Assembly: GCA_963728445.1 (NCBI GenBank)
Contig: CAVSJO010000004.1
Coordinates: 124,001-188,000 of the forward strand
From: CAVSJO01 sp963728445
GTDB taxonomy: Bacteria > Gemmatimonadota > Gemmatimonadetes > Longimicrobiales > RSA9
Length of the DNA: 64,000 nt
Reading direction: 5' to 3'
Below are positions 45,559-54,116 of this stretch, in pieces. The notes beneath the pieces were generated by a model, which was given only the letters and a program-made list of their open reading frames with translations, had not been told where the DNA came from and did no database searches. The position numbers and the translations under genes were made by a program. The number at the start of each line of letters is the position of its first letter. The stretch's first letter is position 1.

Positions 45559-45858
45559 CTACTCCTTGCGCCGGATCGCCCTTACCAGGTCGACCTTGTC
45601 CATCTTGCTGCGACCCTCGATGTCCAGCTCCTTCGCCCGGTTGTAGAGCTCCTGCTTCGTCCGATCGTCCAGCGAGCGCGACGGGTTGCCCGTGCCCTGG
45701 GTCGTCCTGTTCGGCGTCCGGCCCTCCTCGCGACGGTGCTTGTTCACCGTGCGCGCCGCGATCTCCTTCGCGCGATCGGTCGAGCGACCCTCGTCCTTCT
45801 CGCTCTTCTTGATGTGCTCGTACATCCGTTCGTCCTTGTTGCTCCAGGCCTCTGGCAT
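45559..45858 (-). CDS. Small basic protein with C-terminal Rho_N/SAP-like domain
   Basis: A 99-residue, highly charged protein. The N-terminal half is MPEAWSNKDERMYEHIKKSE followed by RAKEIAARTVNKHRREEGRT. This pattern is common in small proteins annotated as plasmid-stabilisation or ChaB-neighbour proteins. The C-terminal QELYNRAKELDIEGRSKMDK resembles the Rho N-terminal or SAP-type helix-extended-loop-helix that binds nucleic acid. GGAGGT precedes the ATG at 45858. A nucleic-acid role is likely, but the exact function is unknown. Confidence 0.75.
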   Translation of the reverse strand: MPEAWSNKDERMYEHIKKSEKDEGRSTDRAKEIAARTVNKHRREEGRTPNRTTQGTGNPSRSLDDRTKQELYNRAKELDIEGRSKMDKVDLVRAIRRKE

Positions 45859-45963
45859 GGTACCTCCTGCGCAGGGTTCGACCTCATGTTCTGGTAGAGG
45901 TAGAGTCATGCAAGATGTGGGCGCGGCGGAATTTGCGGGTACAGGTCTCCACGAGTCCGCAGG

Positions 45964-46020
45964 GTGGGGGCGCGCTCGTGGGGGCGCGCTCGTGCGCGCC
46001 CGCACGAAGCGCGCCCCCAC
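45964..46020 (-). terminator. Long hairpin with duplicated arm after mscL
   Basis: A 13-bp perfect stem GTGGGGGCGCGCT/AGCGCGCCCCCAC encloses a further 6-bp stem (CGTGCG/CGCACG), spanning 45978-46020. The left arm is directly repeated at 45964-45977, so the right arm could pair with either copy. It begins six bases after the mscL stop on the minus strand. No U-run follows. Confidence 0.6.
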
Positions 46021-46025
46021 GCAGG

Positions 46026-46472
46026 CTACAACTCGGACGTGCAGTGGGCGCAGCGGGTGGCCTTCACGGGGACCTTGAAGAGGCAGAAGGGGCACGTCTT
46101 GTCCGTGGGCTCGGCAGGAGCGGCCTCCTCGCGGGCCTTGAGCCGGTTGACGGCCTGGACGACCATGAAGAGGGCCGCGGCGATGATGAAGAAGACGATG
46201 ATGGTGTTGACGAAGACGCCCCAGTTGATGGTGACGGCGCCGGCGGTCTGGGCCTCCGCGAGGGACGGGTAGGGCGGCGGGGTGGAGCCGGGTCGCAGGA
46301 CGAGGAAGAGGTCGGTCATGTCGCGCCCGTTCAGGAGCAGACCGATGGGGGGCATGAAGATGTCGTCGACCAGGGACTTGGCGATGGCGCCGAAGGCAGC
46401 GCCGATGGCGATGCCGATGGCCATGTCGACCACGTTTCCGCGAGCGACGAACTTCTTGAATTCCTCGAACAT
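46026..46472 (-). CDS. mscL: Large-conductance mechanosensitive channel with C-terminal zinc knuckle
   Basis: MscL opens under membrane tension to release solutes on osmotic downshock. The 148-residue product starts MFEEFKKFVARGNVVDMAIG, has a pore helix with AIGAAFGAIAKSLVDDIFMP and a second helix INWGVFVNTIIVFFIIAAAL. The end carries CPFCLFKV...RCAHCTSEL, two CxxC pairs likely to bind zinc. This cytoplasmic add-on is absent from E. coli MscL. ATG 46472 was chosen over upstream frames that read into aroE. Confidence 0.93.
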   Translation of the reverse strand: MFEEFKKFVARGNVVDMAIGIAIGAAFGAIAKSLVDDIFMPPIGLLLNGRDMTDLFLVLRPGSTPPPYPSLAEAQTAGAVTINWGVFVNTIIVFFIIAAALFMVVQAVNRLKAREEAAPAEPTDKTCPFCLFKVPVKATRCAHCTSEL

Positions 46473-46486
46473 GGGATCCTCGGGGT

Positions 46487-47365
46487 TCAGGGATACGGCA
46501 GGGCCGCCCTCATGGCGAGGGTCGGGGGGGCGTGACCGGTCCACCGCCGGAAGGCGGCGGCGGCCTGGTGAAGCAGCATCGTACTTCCATCGGCGGCGGC
46601 GAGTCCGCGGGCCCGTGCGGCGCGGGTGAAGGGAGTGCCACCGGGAGCGTAGACGAGGTCGAGCACGGCGCAGCCGTCCGGGATTCGGCTCGGATCCCGG
46701 GGCAGTGGGTCGTCCGGGCGGAGCCCGAGGGACGTGGCGTTGACGACCAGGTTCCAGGACGCTGCTGAAGCCCGGGCGTCGGTGTCCGTGTCCGGGGCGT
46801 CGGTGTCCGTGTCCGGGGCGCGCGGACACCCGTCGTCCAGGACGCGGATGCGGTCGGCCGCGTCGGCGAAGCGGGCCCGTAGGGCGCGGGCCCTCGCCGG
46901 TGTGCGATTGAGAATGGAGATCTCGCCGGCCCCACCGTCCACGAGTGCGCAAAGCGCGGCGGCGGCGGCTCCGCCGGCGCCCAGGAGCAGGACGCGGGCG
47001 CCCTCGACGGCGACGCCCAGCTCGACGGCGGCGGCGGCGAAGCCTTCCACGTCCGTGTTGTCGCCGCTCAGGCCGTGCTCATCGGCCCAGAACGTGTTGC
47101 AGGCGCCGGTGCGCCGCACGGCGTCGCTCGCCCGATCGAGGTGTGCGGCGGCCGCAGCCTTGTGGGGAACGGTCACGTTGCCGCCGCCGCCGGCGAAGGC
47201 GAGTCCGCGCATGAGGCCGCCGAGGGCCCCGGCGTCGCAGCGGAGCGCGACGTAGACCGCGTCGATGCCGGCTGCGGTGAACGCCGCGTTGTGCAGCGCC
47301 GGCGACAGCGAGTGGCCGACGGGATCGCCGAGCACGGCGAAGGTCCGGGTTGTCGCGGAAATCAA
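46487..47365 (-). CDS. aroE: Shikimate dehydrogenase with a tandem-repeat insertion
   Basis: AroE reduces dehydroshikimate with NADPH in aromatic amino-acid synthesis. The 292-residue product has GDPVGHSLSPALHNAAF, NVTVPHKAAAAAH (catalytic Lys), GDNTDVEGF (catalytic Asp) and the dinucleotide loop LLLGAGGAAAAAL. Between the nucleotide-binding strands there is an extra acidic insert encoded by two 21-bp copies (APDTDTD twice). The start is TTG at 47365, four bases after the upstream phosphatase stop; no better start fits the conserved N-terminus. Confidence 0.93.
   Translation of the reverse strand: MISATTRTFAVLGDPVGHSLSPALHNAAFTAAGIDAVYVALRCDAGALGGLMRGLAFAGGGGNVTVPHKAAAAAHLDRASDAVRRTGACNTFWADEHGLSGDNTDVEGFAAAAVELGVAVEGARVLLLGAGGAAAAALCALVDGGAGEISILNRTPARARALRARFADAADRIRVLDDGCPRAPDTDTDAPDTDTDARASAASWNLVVNATSLGLRPDDPLPRDPSRIPDGCAVLDLVYAPGGTPFTRAARARGLAAADGSTMLLHQAAAAFRRWTGHAPPTLAMRAALPYP
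46776..46819. repeat. 21-bp tandem duplication inside aroE
   Basis: Two exact 21-bp copies (46776-46796 and 46797-46817) plus the beginning of a third encode APDTDTD repeats in a surface loop of AroE. The unit is a multiple of three, so the frame is kept. Confidence 0.85.
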
Positions 47366-47369
47366 GGCT

Positions 47370-47846
47370 TCACGGCGCGAGGATGGGCTCGAGGCGGCGG
47401 AGCACGCCGTCGACGGCCACGCGGAGGCGGTCGAAGGTCTGGCGGTACGCGGTCTCGTCCCCGCCGAACGGGTCCGGGACGCTGTCGCCGTCGCCCTCCA
47501 CGAACTCGGTGATGAGGGCCGCCTTGTCGGCGCCGCCCAGGTCCGCCACTGCCCAGAGGTGGGCCGGGCTCATCACCAGGATCAGGTCGGCCCATTCGAC
47601 GAGGGCGGCGTCGAGAGGGCGGCTGCTGTGCTCGGCCAGATCCACGCCGTAGGCGGCGGCTACCCGGACGGCCTCCTCGCTCGCAGGGGCGCCGGTGACG
47701 GCGGAGGAGCCGGCCGAGCAGACGTCCACGTTCGACCAGCCCCGCTGCTCCACGGCGGCGCGGGCGATGGCCGCCGCCATCGGGCTCCGGCACGTGTTGC
47801 CCGTGCACACGAAGAGCAGGTTGAAGGTCGTCGGGTGTTCAGACAT
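47370..47846 (-). CDS. Low-molecular-weight protein phosphatase, arginine-phosphatase-like
   Basis: A 158-residue phosphatase with the P-loop VCTGNTCRSPMA (Cys14, Arg20) and the acid loop VPDPFGG near residue 120. The residue equivalent to Thr11 of Bacillus YwlE, which favours phospho-arginine, is Thr18 here (C-T-G-N-T-C-R), so a YwlE-like specificity is possible. No McsB-type arginine kinase is in the window. As in Bacillus, it is next to the tsaC/ywlC-type gene, which it overlaps by eight bases. Confidence 0.87.
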   Translation of the reverse strand: MSEHPTTFNLLFVCTGNTCRSPMAAAIARAAVEQRGWSNVDVCSAGSSAVTGAPASEEAVRVAAAYGVDLAEHSSRPLDAALVEWADLILVMSPAHLWAVADLGGADKAALITEFVEGDGDSVPDPFGGDETAYRQTFDRLRVAVDGVLRRLEPILAP

Positions 47847-48534
47847 CGATGTCGGCCACCACCTGCCGGAGTTCGTGGTTCGGAAGTGCCCCGCTTCGGA
47901 GGACGCGGGGCCGCTGCGGTGTGCAATCGACCACGGTCGACGGCGCCGACGGCGGCAGCGGGCCCCCGTCCAGGACGAGCACGTCGCAACGGACCGGCCG
48001 CGCGGCCAGCATCGCGCGTGCCGCAGCGGCGGCCTCGTCGCCGGTCCGCGCCGGCCGCTCGCCGGGCCGGTTCGCGCTCGTGGACGTGACGGGACCGCCC
48101 ATCGCGTCGATGATCGCCGCCACCAGCGGGTGGGGCGACGCACGCACGCCGACGCCGCCACCCGGGCCGATCAGCTCCGGGGGCACCGTCACGCCCGCCA
48201 CGCTGGCGCCGTCCGCCGCGCGGAGGACGAGGGTCAGCGGGCCCGGCCAGAACGTTGCGGCGAGGGCGCGTGCAGCGGGCGTCCACTCCAGCGCATCCGC
48301 CTGAGCCGGCTCCTTCACCAGGAGAAGGAAAGGTTTGTCCGGCTCCCTTCCTTTCAGCGTCGCGAGACGCTGCAGTGCGTCGGTGCGCACGGCGCACCCG
48401 AATCCATAGACGGTTTCCGTCGGATACACCAGTATGCCGCCGCTCCGAAGCACGTCCGCCGCGGCGTCGGCGGCCGCGCGGCGCGAGACGTCGGCGAGCC
48501 GCAGCACGCGCAGGCGCTCAGACGTCACGTCCAC
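47839..48534 (-). CDS. tsaC: L-threonylcarbamoyladenylate synthase
   Basis: A 231-residue Sua5/YrdC/YwlC-family protein that makes threonylcarbamoyl-AMP for the t6A modification of ANN-decoding tRNAs. Motifs are GGILVYPTETVYGFGCAV, LKGREPDKPFLLLV, FWPGPLTLVL and PVTSTSANRPGE. It has the short YrdC form without the Sua5 C-terminal domain. It overlaps ispD by 17 bp and the phosphatase gene by eight. Confidence 0.94.
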   Translation of the reverse strand: MDVTSERLRVLRLADVSRRAAADAAADVLRSGGILVYPTETVYGFGCAVRTDALQRLATLKGREPDKPFLLLVKEPAQADALEWTPAARALAATFWPGPLTLVLRAADGASVAGVTVPPELIGPGGGVGVRASPHPLVAAIIDAMGGPVTSTSANRPGERPARTGDEAAAAARAMLAARPVRCDVLVLDGGPLPPSAPSTVVDCTPQRPRVLRSGALPNHELRQVVADIDV

Positions 48535-49246
48535 TCCGGGTGCGGCGGGCGAGAAGCGCCTCCGCCACCACCACGTCCGCGGGCCGGGTCACCTTCAGGT
48601 TGTCCGGCGATCCCTCCACCACGCGCACCTCACCGCCGTACGCCTCGACCACCCCGGCATCGTCGGTGGCGGACAGGCCGTCGGCGGCAGCGCGTCGGTA
48701 GGCGTCGACCACCATCGCGCGGGGGAAGGCCTGCGGCGTCTGCGCCCGCCACAGCAGGCGCCGGTCCGGCGTGCCCGTGACGCGCCCGTGCTCGTCGACT
48801 TCCTTGACCGTATCGGAGAGCGGGATGGCGGCGACGGCGCCGTAGCCCTCGGCGGCGGCCGAGATGCAGCGGTCCAGCACCGCCGCGGAGAGGAGCGGAC
48901 GGGCGGCGTCGTGGACGACCACGATTTCCGCCTCCTCGGGCACCGCCCCGAGGGCCTGGCGGACGGAGTCGCCCCGCTCGTCGCCGCCGGAGACGAACCG
49001 GAGTCGGGGATCGAGGCCGGCCAGCCACGGGGGCGGCGCGGCGGCGTCGCCCGGAGGAAGCGCGATGACCACCCACTCGACGCGGGCGTCGGCAAGCAAA
49101 GGGCGAAGCGACCGGAGCAGGAGGGGCTCGCCCGCGAGGACTACATACTGCTTCGGCACGCCGCCGCCGAGTCGGCGACCGCTGCCGCCGGCGGGCACGA
49201 CGGCGGCCACGCGGGGGGGTCGCCGGGCGCCGGGCTCAGCGGCCAA
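48518..49246 (-). CDS. ispD: 2-C-methyl-D-erythritol 4-phosphate cytidylyltransferase
   Basis: IspD adds CMP to methylerythritol phosphate in the MEP isoprenoid pathway. The 242-residue product has PAGGSGRRLGGGVPKQYVVL, VHDAARPLLS and TPQAFPRAMVVDAY. The start is set by a strong GGAGGT five bases before a TTG at 49246, overlapping the radA end by 11 bp; a GTG at 49210 is the alternative. ispF is not adjacent here. Confidence 0.93.
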   Translation of the reverse strand: MAAEPGARRPPRVAAVVPAGGSGRRLGGGVPKQYVVLAGEPLLLRSLRPLLADARVEWVVIALPPGDAAAPPPWLAGLDPRLRFVSGGDERGDSVRQALGAVPEEAEIVVVHDAARPLLSAAVLDRCISAAAEGYGAVAAIPLSDTVKEVDEHGRVTGTPDRRLLWRAQTPQAFPRAMVVDAYRRAAADGLSATDDAGVVEAYGGEVRVVEGSPDNLKVTRPADVVVAEALLARRTRSGRDV

Positions 49247-50618
49247 GCGCGACCTCCAGCAGGCGTGCGACGTTGGGCACCGCAACGATCTCGAGGTCGC
49301 CCGTATCCCGTGCGGAGGAGCGGGCCGGCACGAAGGCCCGGCGGAAGCCCATGCGCCGCGCCTCGGCCAGGCGGCGCTCGAGGCGGCCGACGGCGCGCAG
49401 CTCACCGCCCAGGCCGACCTCCCCCACGAACGCGGCGTCGGCGGGCACTTCCCGGTCGAACACGCTGGAGGCGAGGGCGACGACGACGGCGAGATCGCCG
49501 GCGGTCTCGACGATCCGGACCCCGCCGACCACGTTCAGGAAGACGTCCAGCTCGCCGAATCGGAGCCCGGCGCGCTTCTCGAGGACCGCCAGGAGCAGGG
49601 CGAGGCGCTGGCGGTCGAAGCCGGTCACGGCCCGCTGCGGTGCGCCGTACGAGGCTTTCGTACACAGAGCCTGGACCTCCACGAGGAGCGGACGGCTGCC
49701 CTCCATCGTCGCCAGCACGGCGCTGCCGCTCACCCCCGTCGAGCGCTCGCCGAGGAACAGCTCGGACGGGTTCGGGACGGGCACCAGCCCCTCGGGCAGC
49801 ATCCGGAAGACGCCGATCTCGTCAACCCCGCCGAAACGGTTCTTCGTGGCACGCAGGACGCGGTGCTCCACGCCCTCCGCCCCCTCGAAGTAGAGCACCG
49901 TGTCGACGATGTGCTCGAGCGTCCTGGGACCCGCGACGCTGCCGCCCTTCGTGACGTGGCCGACCAGGAAAACGGCGACGCCCTTCTCCTTGGCCACGCG
50001 CTGCAGCCGGGCGGCGCACTCGCGTACCTGACCGACGTTGCCAGGCGCGCCCTCGAGCTCCTCGGTGTACGTGGTCTGGATGGAGTCCACGACCAGGACG
50101 TCGGGCGCGTCGTCCTCCACGCGCCGGAGGACGGAGCCGAGCTCCGTCTCTCCAAGGAAGACGACGTCGCCGGCCCCCGCCCCGAGGCGGTCCGCCCGCA
50201 GGCGCACCTGGGCCGCGCTCTCCTCTCCGGACACGTAGAGCGTCGAGCGGCCGCTGGCCTGGAGTCGGGCGGCGACCTGGAGCAGAAGCGTGCTCTTGCC
50301 GATCCCCGGCTCGCCGCCGATGAGCACGAGCGAGCCGGGCACGATCCCGCCGCCGAGCACGAAGTCGAGCTCGTCGACGCCCGTGGCCCAGCGCGCCGTG
50401 TCGCCGCCGGACACGTCGGCAAGACGCACCGGTGCGGCGTCGCCGCGCCGGGAGGGCCCGGCCCCGCCCGTGGCCGCGGCAGCGGACCGGCTGCGCTTCG
50501 GCGCTGCCGGCTCCTCGACGAGCGTGTTCCACGCCTCGCAGACGGGGCACTGCCCCGCCCATCGCGGCGTCTCGTTGCCGCACTCCGTACAGAAGAAGGT
50601 GGTCCGGACCCTGGGCAT
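49236..50618 (-). CDS. radA: DNA repair protein RadA
   Basis: RadA is a RecA-like ATPase that drives branch migration during recombination. The 460-residue product has the zinc finger CTECGNETPRWAGQCPVC, Walker A GGEPGIGKSTLL, the RadA signature KNRFGGVDEIG and a C-terminal Lon-protease-like domain (SVFDREVPADAAFVGEVGLG). I use the ATG at 50618. It lies 14 bp after dnaB. Confidence 0.96.
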   Translation of the reverse strand: MPRVRTTFFCTECGNETPRWAGQCPVCEAWNTLVEEPAAPKRSRSAAAATGGAGPSRRGDAAPVRLADVSGGDTARWATGVDELDFVLGGGIVPGSLVLIGGEPGIGKSTLLLQVAARLQASGRSTLYVSGEESAAQVRLRADRLGAGAGDVVFLGETELGSVLRRVEDDAPDVLVVDSIQTTYTEELEGAPGNVGQVRECAARLQRVAKEKGVAVFLVGHVTKGGSVAGPRTLEHIVDTVLYFEGAEGVEHRVLRATKNRFGGVDEIGVFRMLPEGLVPVPNPSELFLGERSTGVSGSAVLATMEGSRPLLVEVQALCTKASYGAPQRAVTGFDRQRLALLLAVLEKRAGLRFGELDVFLNVVGGVRIVETAGDLAVVVALASSVFDREVPADAAFVGEVGLGGELRAVGRLERRLAEARRMGFRRAFVPARSSARDTGDLEIVAVPNVARLLEVALGR

Positions 50619-50632
50619 GGCGACGCCGCCCG

Positions 50633-52015
50633 CTACGGCTCGTCGCGATGGGAGAACGACTCGAAGCGCGTGCATTCCTTGCGGAAGAACAGCTCGACGA
50701 CGCCGGTGGGTCCGTTGCGCTGCTTGCCGATGATGAGCTCCGCCCGTCCCTGGAGCTGCTGCTCCTGAGCCTCCGCGGTGCTCAGGTAGTACTCCGGCCG
50801 ATACAGGAACATCACGAGGTCCGCGTCCTGCTCCAGGGAGCCGGATTCGCGAAGGTCGGAGAGCTGCGGCCGGTGGTCCGCCCGCTGCTCCGGCGCCCGG
50901 GAGAGCTGCGAGAGGGCGATGATGGGGGTGTTCAGCTCCTTCGCGAGGCCCTTCAGGCCGCGGCTGATGGCGCTCACCTCCTGCTGCCGGTTCTCGGCGT
51001 CCGAGGAGCCCCGCATGAGCTGGATGTAGTCGATGATGATGAGCCCGAGGTCCGGCTGGTCGATCTTGAGGCGGCGGGCCTTGGCGCGCATCTCCAGGAC
51101 CCCGAGCACGCCGGAGTCGTCGATCCAGATCGGCGCCGTGTTGAGATGCCCGGCCGCCTGGGCCAGGCGGACGTAGTCGTCGTCGGTGAGCCGGCCGCGG
51201 AGGAGGTGCCCGAGGTCCACGATCGCCTCGGCGCACAGCATGCGCTGCACGAGCTGCTCCTTCGACATCTCCAGCGAGAACACGGCGACGGGCGTCTGCG
51301 TCGAGATCGCGGCGTGGAGCGCGTAGCCCAGCGTCATCGCCGTCTTCCCCATGGACGGCCGGGCCGCCAGGATGACGAGGTCTCCCTTCTGGAAGCCGCC
51401 CGTCATCTCGTCCAGGTCCGGGAAGCCGGTGCCCACGCCGGTGATCCCTCCGGCCGCCGCCTGGATCTGCTCGATCCGCTCGAACGTGGGATAGAGGATC
51501 TTCTTGATCCAGACGAAGCCCTCCCGGTCGTGGGACTGCGCGACCTGGAAGATCTTCTGCTCGGCGGCGTCCAGCAGCTCCTCGACGGACCGCTCGCCCG
51601 GGTCGTACGCCTCCCGGATGACCTGCGACGATGCGTCGATGAGGCGCCGGACCAGCGCCCGTTCACGGACGATCTTCGCGTGGTACTCGAGGTTGGCGGC
51701 CGTGGGCACGGCGTCCAGCAGCTCGGCGATGTACGCCGTGCCGCCCACCGACTGCAGCTCGTCCGTCTTCGTGAGCTCCTCGCTCACCGTGACCGGATCG
51801 ATCACCTCGCCCCGCTGGAACAGCCGGGCCATGCACCGGAAGATCCGCCGGTTCGCCTCCCGGTAGAACATCGTGTCGTCCACGACCTCGATGGCGCGGG
51901 CGACCGCGTCCCCGTCGATGAGCATGCCTCCGAGCACGCTCACCTCGGCTTCCGGTGCGTAGGGCGGCTGTCGATCCGGGGCGGATACGGCGGCCGCGGC
52001 GTTACTTCCGATCAT
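50633..52015 (-). CDS. dnaB: Replicative DNA helicase
   Basis: DnaB unwinds the replication fork as a hexamer. The product has the N-terminal domain PEAEVSVLGGMLIDGDAVAR, Walker A AARPSMGKTAMT, Walker B LGLIIIDYIQLM and SGSLEQDADLVMFLYRPEYY. I take the ATG at 52015 (460 residues); a GTG at 52024 adds three residues, and neither has a clear ribosome site. Both overlap the end of the glycosylase gene. No intein is present. Confidence 0.95.
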   Translation of the reverse strand: MIGSNAAAAVSAPDRQPPYAPEAEVSVLGGMLIDGDAVARAIEVVDDTMFYREANRRIFRCMARLFQRGEVIDPVTVSEELTKTDELQSVGGTAYIAELLDAVPTAANLEYHAKIVRERALVRRLIDASSQVIREAYDPGERSVEELLDAAEQKIFQVAQSHDREGFVWIKKILYPTFERIEQIQAAAGGITGVGTGFPDLDEMTGGFQKGDLVILAARPSMGKTAMTLGYALHAAISTQTPVAVFSLEMSKEQLVQRMLCAEAIVDLGHLLRGRLTDDDYVRLAQAAGHLNTAPIWIDDSGVLGVLEMRAKARRLKIDQPDLGLIIIDYIQLMRGSSDAENRQQEVSAISRGLKGLAKELNTPIIALSQLSRAPEQRADHRPQLSDLRESGSLEQDADLVMFLYRPEYYLSTAEAQEQQLQGRAELIIGKQRNGPTGVVELFFRKECTRFESFSHRDEP

Positions 52016-52883
52016 CGTAGACACGTCTGAGCAGCTGGAAGTCCTCCCATGCGGCCCGCACCGCCTGCGGGCTGCGCAGCAGGTACGCAGGATGATAGGT
52101 GGCGACGACGGGCACGCCTCCGGACTCGCGGACCTGTCCGCGCATCCGGCCCATCGCCTCCTCGCTTCCGAACAGGAACTGGCCGGCGAATCGACCCACC
52201 GCCAGGAGCACCGTCGGCCCGATGAGCTCGATCTGTGAACGCAGGTACGGCGTGCAGGAGGCCACCTCGTCCGGGCGCGGGTCCCGGTTCTGCGGCGGTC
52301 GGCACTTCAGCACGTTGCAGATATAGACCCGCTCGCGCGGAAAGCCAACGCTGAGGAGCAGCAGGTCCAGCAGGCGCCCCGCCGGGCCTACGAATGGACG
52401 GCCGGTCCGGTCCTCCTCTCCGCCCGGCGCCTCCCCGACCACCATCACGTCCGCGTGCGCGCTCCCCTCGCCGAACACCACCGTCGTGCGCGTTTCGCAC
52501 AGGCGGCAGCGCGTGCACCCTGCCGCCTCGGCTGCGAGACGGGCGAGGGGCGTCGTGCCCGCCTCCGAGGACGCGCCGACCGCCGCCGCGCGACCGCCCC
52601 GCGCGGAGGCGCCGGGCCCCGGATCCGGCGGTGCGCCCACGGCAGCGGCGAACGCGGCCGCCGCCGCGGAGCGGGACCGCGGCGCGTCGCCCGAACCGGA
52701 CGCGCCCGAACCGGCGGCCGTCGAACCGGATGCGCCCGAAGCCGACTCCGGCGCCGGTGACGCAGCGCCGGACAGCGCGCGGATGGCGTCCTCGGACGAC
52801 AGCGCGTCCAGCAGCCATTCCTTCTGACCGAGCTCGGCGCGCTGCCGCAGGAATCGACGCAGCAGGGCCCGATCGAGGGTCAT
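52002..52883 (-). CDS. Uracil-DNA glycosylase, type 4 FeS family
   Basis: Removes uracil from DNA. The catalytic core (from about residue 115) has GEAPGGEEDRTGRPFVGPAG (motif A), THYPAYLL-like motif B (TYHPAYLLR), and [4Fe-4S] cysteines beginning CTRCRLC, with more in VYICNVLKC and VASCTP. At 293 residues it is about 80 longer than usual. The extra is an N-terminal helical segment plus a low-complexity Ala/Ser/Gly linker (about 40-110). This N-terminal helix-linker layout recalls family members fused to DNA-polymerase-like regions, but no such domain is seen here. Confidence 0.92.
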   Translation of the reverse strand: MTLDRALLRRFLRQRAELGQKEWLLDALSSEDAIRALSGAASPAPESASGASGSTAAGSGASGSGDAPRSRSAAAAAFAAAVGAPPDPGPGASARGGRAAAVGASSEAGTTPLARLAAEAAGCTRCRLCETRTTVVFGEGSAHADVMVVGEAPGGEEDRTGRPFVGPAGRLLDLLLLSVGFPRERVYICNVLKCRPPQNRDPRPDEVASCTPYLRSQIELIGPTVLLAVGRFAGQFLFGSEEAMGRMRGQVRESGGVPVVATYHPAYLLRSPQAVRAAWEDFQLLRRVYDDRK

Positions 52884-54109
52884 ACGCGGGACGGCAGCAG
52901 CGTCTCGAGGCGGTCGAGAACCGCTTCGGCGACCTCGTCCTTCGAGAGCAGTGGAAGACGCTCCGCCGTGCCGGTGCTGTCCAGCAGGGTGACGCGATTG
53001 GTGTCCGTTTCGAACCCCGCCCCCTCCTCGTCCGCCCGGTTCAGCACGATCAGGTCCAGCCCCTTCTCCTGAAGCTTGGCGCGGGCGCTCGCGCTGCCAT
53101 CACCGGTCTCGAGGGCGAAGCCCACCGTGAGCATCTCGGTCGGCCGGTCGCCCCGCGTCGTGAGGAGAATGTCCGGCGCCTCCTCCAGCTCGATGGAGGG
53201 CAGTCCTTCCCGCTTGTGGATCTTGTGGTCCGCCGGGCGGGTCGGGCGGAAGTCGGCGGCCGCCGCGGCCATGACGAGGATGTCCGCGTCGGGGATGGCC
53301 CGGCGCACGGCGGACTGCATCTCGTCCGTGGTGGAGACGCGCACGAGGTCCGGCCCGACCGGTGGTGCGAGTTCCGTGGGTCCGGCGACGAGGAGCACGT
53401 CCGCGCCCCGCCGCCACGCGGCGGCAGCCAGGGCGAAGCCCATACGGCCGGAGGATCGATTCGAGAGCACACGAACCGCGTCCACGGGCTCGCGGGTCGG
53501 GCCGGCGGTCACGACGACGCGGCGGTTGGTGAAGGGCGTGTCGCCCTCGAGTGCGCGGCCCACGTTTTCCACGACGACGTCGGGCTCGACCATGCGCCCC
53601 TCCCCCTGGCCCTCCCCGTGGGCCAGGGGTCCACGATCAGGGCCGACGACGGCGTAGCCGATGTCGCGCAGATGGCTCACGTTCGCCTGCGTCTGCGGGT
53701 GCGACCACATCCAGTCGTTCATGGCGGGCACGATCACCACGGGCGACCGGGTGGCCAGCAGGATCGCGCCCAGCAGGTCGTCGGAGCGGCCGTGGGCCGC
53801 ACGAGCCACGAAGTCGGCGGTCGCGGGCGCGACGCAGACGACGTCCGCCTCGCGGGCGAGGCGAATGTGGTCGAGGGCAGCGCCCTCCTGGATGATGTGG
53901 CGATGGACGGGCCGTCCGGTGAGGGCCTCGAACGTGACGGGCCCCACGAATTCGAGGGCCGCGCGGGTCGCGACGACGTCGACCGTCGCCCCGAGAAGCG
54001 TCAGGTCGCGGGCCACCTGCACCGCCTTGTAGGCGGCGATTCCGCCGGTGACGCCGAGGACCACCCGCCTCCCGCGCCACGGGCGGCGGGGAGCGAGGGT
54101 CCGCTTCAC
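52880..54109 (-). CDS. coaBC: Bifunctional phosphopantothenoylcysteine decarboxylase/synthase
   Basis: CoaBC carries out two steps of coenzyme A synthesis. The N-terminal FMN domain has GVTGGIAAYKAVQVARDL, DHIRLAREAD (active-site His81) and VPAMNDWMW. The C-terminal domain has VVTAGPTREPVDAVRVLSNR and SSGRMGFALA. Length (409) is normal. In the flexible flap, where CoaC normally has a catalytic Cys (A-C-G in L-A-C-G-x-x-G-x-G-R-M), this protein reads LAHGEGQGEGRM, with His164. Either the reductive step uses another residue or the alignment shifts by one. It overlaps udg by four bases. Confidence 0.94.
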   Translation of the reverse strand: MKRTLAPRRPWRGRRVVLGVTGGIAAYKAVQVARDLTLLGATVDVVATRAALEFVGPVTFEALTGRPVHRHIIQEGAALDHIRLAREADVVCVAPATADFVARAAHGRSDDLLGAILLATRSPVVIVPAMNDWMWSHPQTQANVSHLRDIGYAVVGPDRGPLAHGEGQGEGRMVEPDVVVENVGRALEGDTPFTNRRVVVTAGPTREPVDAVRVLSNRSSGRMGFALAAAAWRRGADVLLVAGPTELAPPVGPDLVRVSTTDEMQSAVRRAIPDADILVMAAAAADFRPTRPADHKIHKREGLPSIELEEAPDILLTTRGDRPTEMLTVGFALETGDGSASARAKLQEKGLDLIVLNRADEEGAGFETDTNRVTLLDSTGTAERLPLLSKDEVAEAVLDRLETLLPSRV

Positions 54110-54116
54110 CGCCGAC

